This document shows positions 63,590 through 64,000 of a stretch of DNA of 64,000 bases, in pieces (within the stretch, counting starts at the first letter, position 1; each line of letters begins with the position of its first letter). A program made the translations under genes and the position numbers. Origin of the DNA: Actinomycetota bacterium (GTDB lineage Bacteria > Actinomycetota > Actinomycetes > Nanopelagicales > Nanopelagicaceae). The stretch spans positions 82,979 through 146,978 of the forward strand of contig JAQBVO010000001.1 of the NCBI GenBank assembly GCA_027728065.1. Direction: 5' to 3'. The notes beneath the pieces are model-generated. The model was not told where the DNA came from, searched no databases, and saw only the letters and a list, made by a program, of their open reading frames with translations.

Positions 63590-64000
63590 ATGAAAAAGCG
63601 TGGATTAATTTCGGTTGCTGCAGCGGCCGCATTGGCAGTTGCTTCACTGGTTGCTTATGCACCAGCGTCTAGTGCAGCAGCTAAGACAATCACCCTCGCG
63701 TTTCAGGGTCCACTAACTGGCGAAGAAGCTTCAGTTGGTCAGGACGAATTGGCTGGCATGCGATATGCCATCAAACGCTTTAACGCAAAGAACAAAGGTA
63801 AGTATGTTGTAAAGGTAGTGCAGGCAGATGACCAGGGTGATCCAGCGCAAGCTGCAAAGGTTGCGCCAGGAATCGCATCAAACAAGAAGATCATTGGTCT
63901 TGTTGGAGCTGCATACTCAGGTGCAACAATCGCATCACTTCCTTATTACAAGCAGCGTGGTCTTGCAATGGTTTCGCCATCTGCAACTCGTGTGTCAATC
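63590..64000 (+). CDS. Branched-chain amino acid ABC transporter substrate-binding protein (LivK type), 3' end beyond window
   Basis: The first 137 residues are visible. A signal peptide (KKR, then a long Ala-rich hydrophobic core, ending near ASSAAA at 27-32) is followed by a type I periplasmic-binding fold: ITLAFQGPLTGEEASVGQ near 34-51, DDQGDPAQAAKVAP near 79-92 and VGAAYSGATIAS near 104-115. It would bind Leu/Ile/Val or related amino acids outside the membrane. The ATG follows AAAGG. Abundant binding proteins of this type are typical of freshwater plankton. The exact ligand is unknown. Confidence 0.9.
   Translation, partial: MKKRGLISVAAAAALAVASLVAYAPASSAAAKTITLAFQGPLTGEEASVGQDELAGMRYAIKRFNAKNKGKYVVKVVQADDQGDPAQAAKVAPGIASNKKIIGLVGAAYSGATIASLPYYKQRGLAMVSPSATRVSI

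Noticed and set aside
1..64000. CRISPR arrays, insertion sequences, prophage or integrase genes
   Set aside because: I looked for repeats with spacers, terminal inverted repeats and transposase or integrase motifs and saw none. The window is ordinary core chromosome apart from the carotenoid island.

Overview
The window looks like the chromosome of a small, streamlined actinobacterium, most likely a freshwater planktonic one (Nanopelagicales / acI type, such as Planktophila). Three things suggest this. The gene order dinB - DUF3040 - mraZ - dcw cluster - ftsZ - yfiH - yggS - sepF - yggT - ileS - dksA/traR - lspA - rluD - dnaE1 - his operon - lgt - gltBD - pyk - pdtaR is an actinobacterial hallmark. 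Base composition is moderate (by eye a little under 50 % GC), not high-GC. Spacing is very tight, with dozens of 1-20 nt overlaps and no gene-free stretch over 300 bases. The taxonomic name is inference; the phylum-level call is solid.

Layout. 1-2.28 kb (minus): the N-terminal part of a PknB-type Ser/Thr kinase that runs off the left edge, then a P-loop kinase and a PnuC-family transporter behind what reads as a TPP (THI-box) riboswitch. 2.29-11.8 kb: a carotenoid island with crtYc-crtYd (plus), crtE-crtI-crtB (minus), and crtA-like - cruF-like - cruG-like GT2 - second CrtI-like desaturase (minus). It is interrupted by metF and a CDP-alcohol phosphatidyltransferase on the plus strand. 11.8-15.5 kb: YbaK deacylase, an iron-type alcohol dehydrogenase with altered metal-site residues, an MFS carrier and a TauE/SafE carrier. 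15.5-20.3 kb: a LexA-box-controlled mutagenesis operon (DUF6504, DnaE2, an active-looking Pol IV). 20.3-37.5 kb: DUF3040, then mraZ with six 10-bp-spaced MraZ boxes, an mraW-type leader RNA, and the full division/cell-wall cluster rsmH-ftsL-ftsI-murE-murF-mraY-murD-ftsW-murG-murC-ftsQ-ftsZ-yfiH-yggS-sepF-yggT. 37.5-46.6 kb: a T-box-controlled ileS (minus), a DksA/TraR protein with a histone-H1-like tail, lspA, rluD and dnaE1. 46.7-52.1 kb: hisD-C-B-H-A-F-I. 52.1-52.5 kb: three tiny coupled ORFs that look like scars of a deleted trp operon. 52.5-61.3 kb: MauE-like, DsbA-like, lgt, a VIT1/CCC1 carrier, gltB and gltD. 61.3-64 kb: pyk, a 73-nt tRNA with anticodon CAA, a PdtaR-type ANTAR regulator and the start of a LivK-type binding protein.

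How the genes work together. The carotenoid genes could take isoprenoid precursors to lycopene, cyclise one or both ends, and modify a remaining acyclic end by hydration, desaturation, keto insertion and glycosylation. No rhodopsin or beta-carotene cleavage gene is present here. The dcw block makes lipid II (meso-DAP type, from the DNPR motif in MurE) and the divisome with its SepF anchor; divIVA, usually next to yggT, is absent. Regulation is mostly RNA- or repressor-based: TPP aptamer, T-box, mraW RNA, MraZ boxes, LexA box.

The observations I would follow first are the TPP-controlled transporter plus P-loop kinase pair (a possible thiamine salvage route with an unassigned kinase), the ATGA-linked chain of trp-gene remnants between hisI and lgt, and the CAA-anticodon tRNA that lacks the long variable arm expected of tRNA-Leu.
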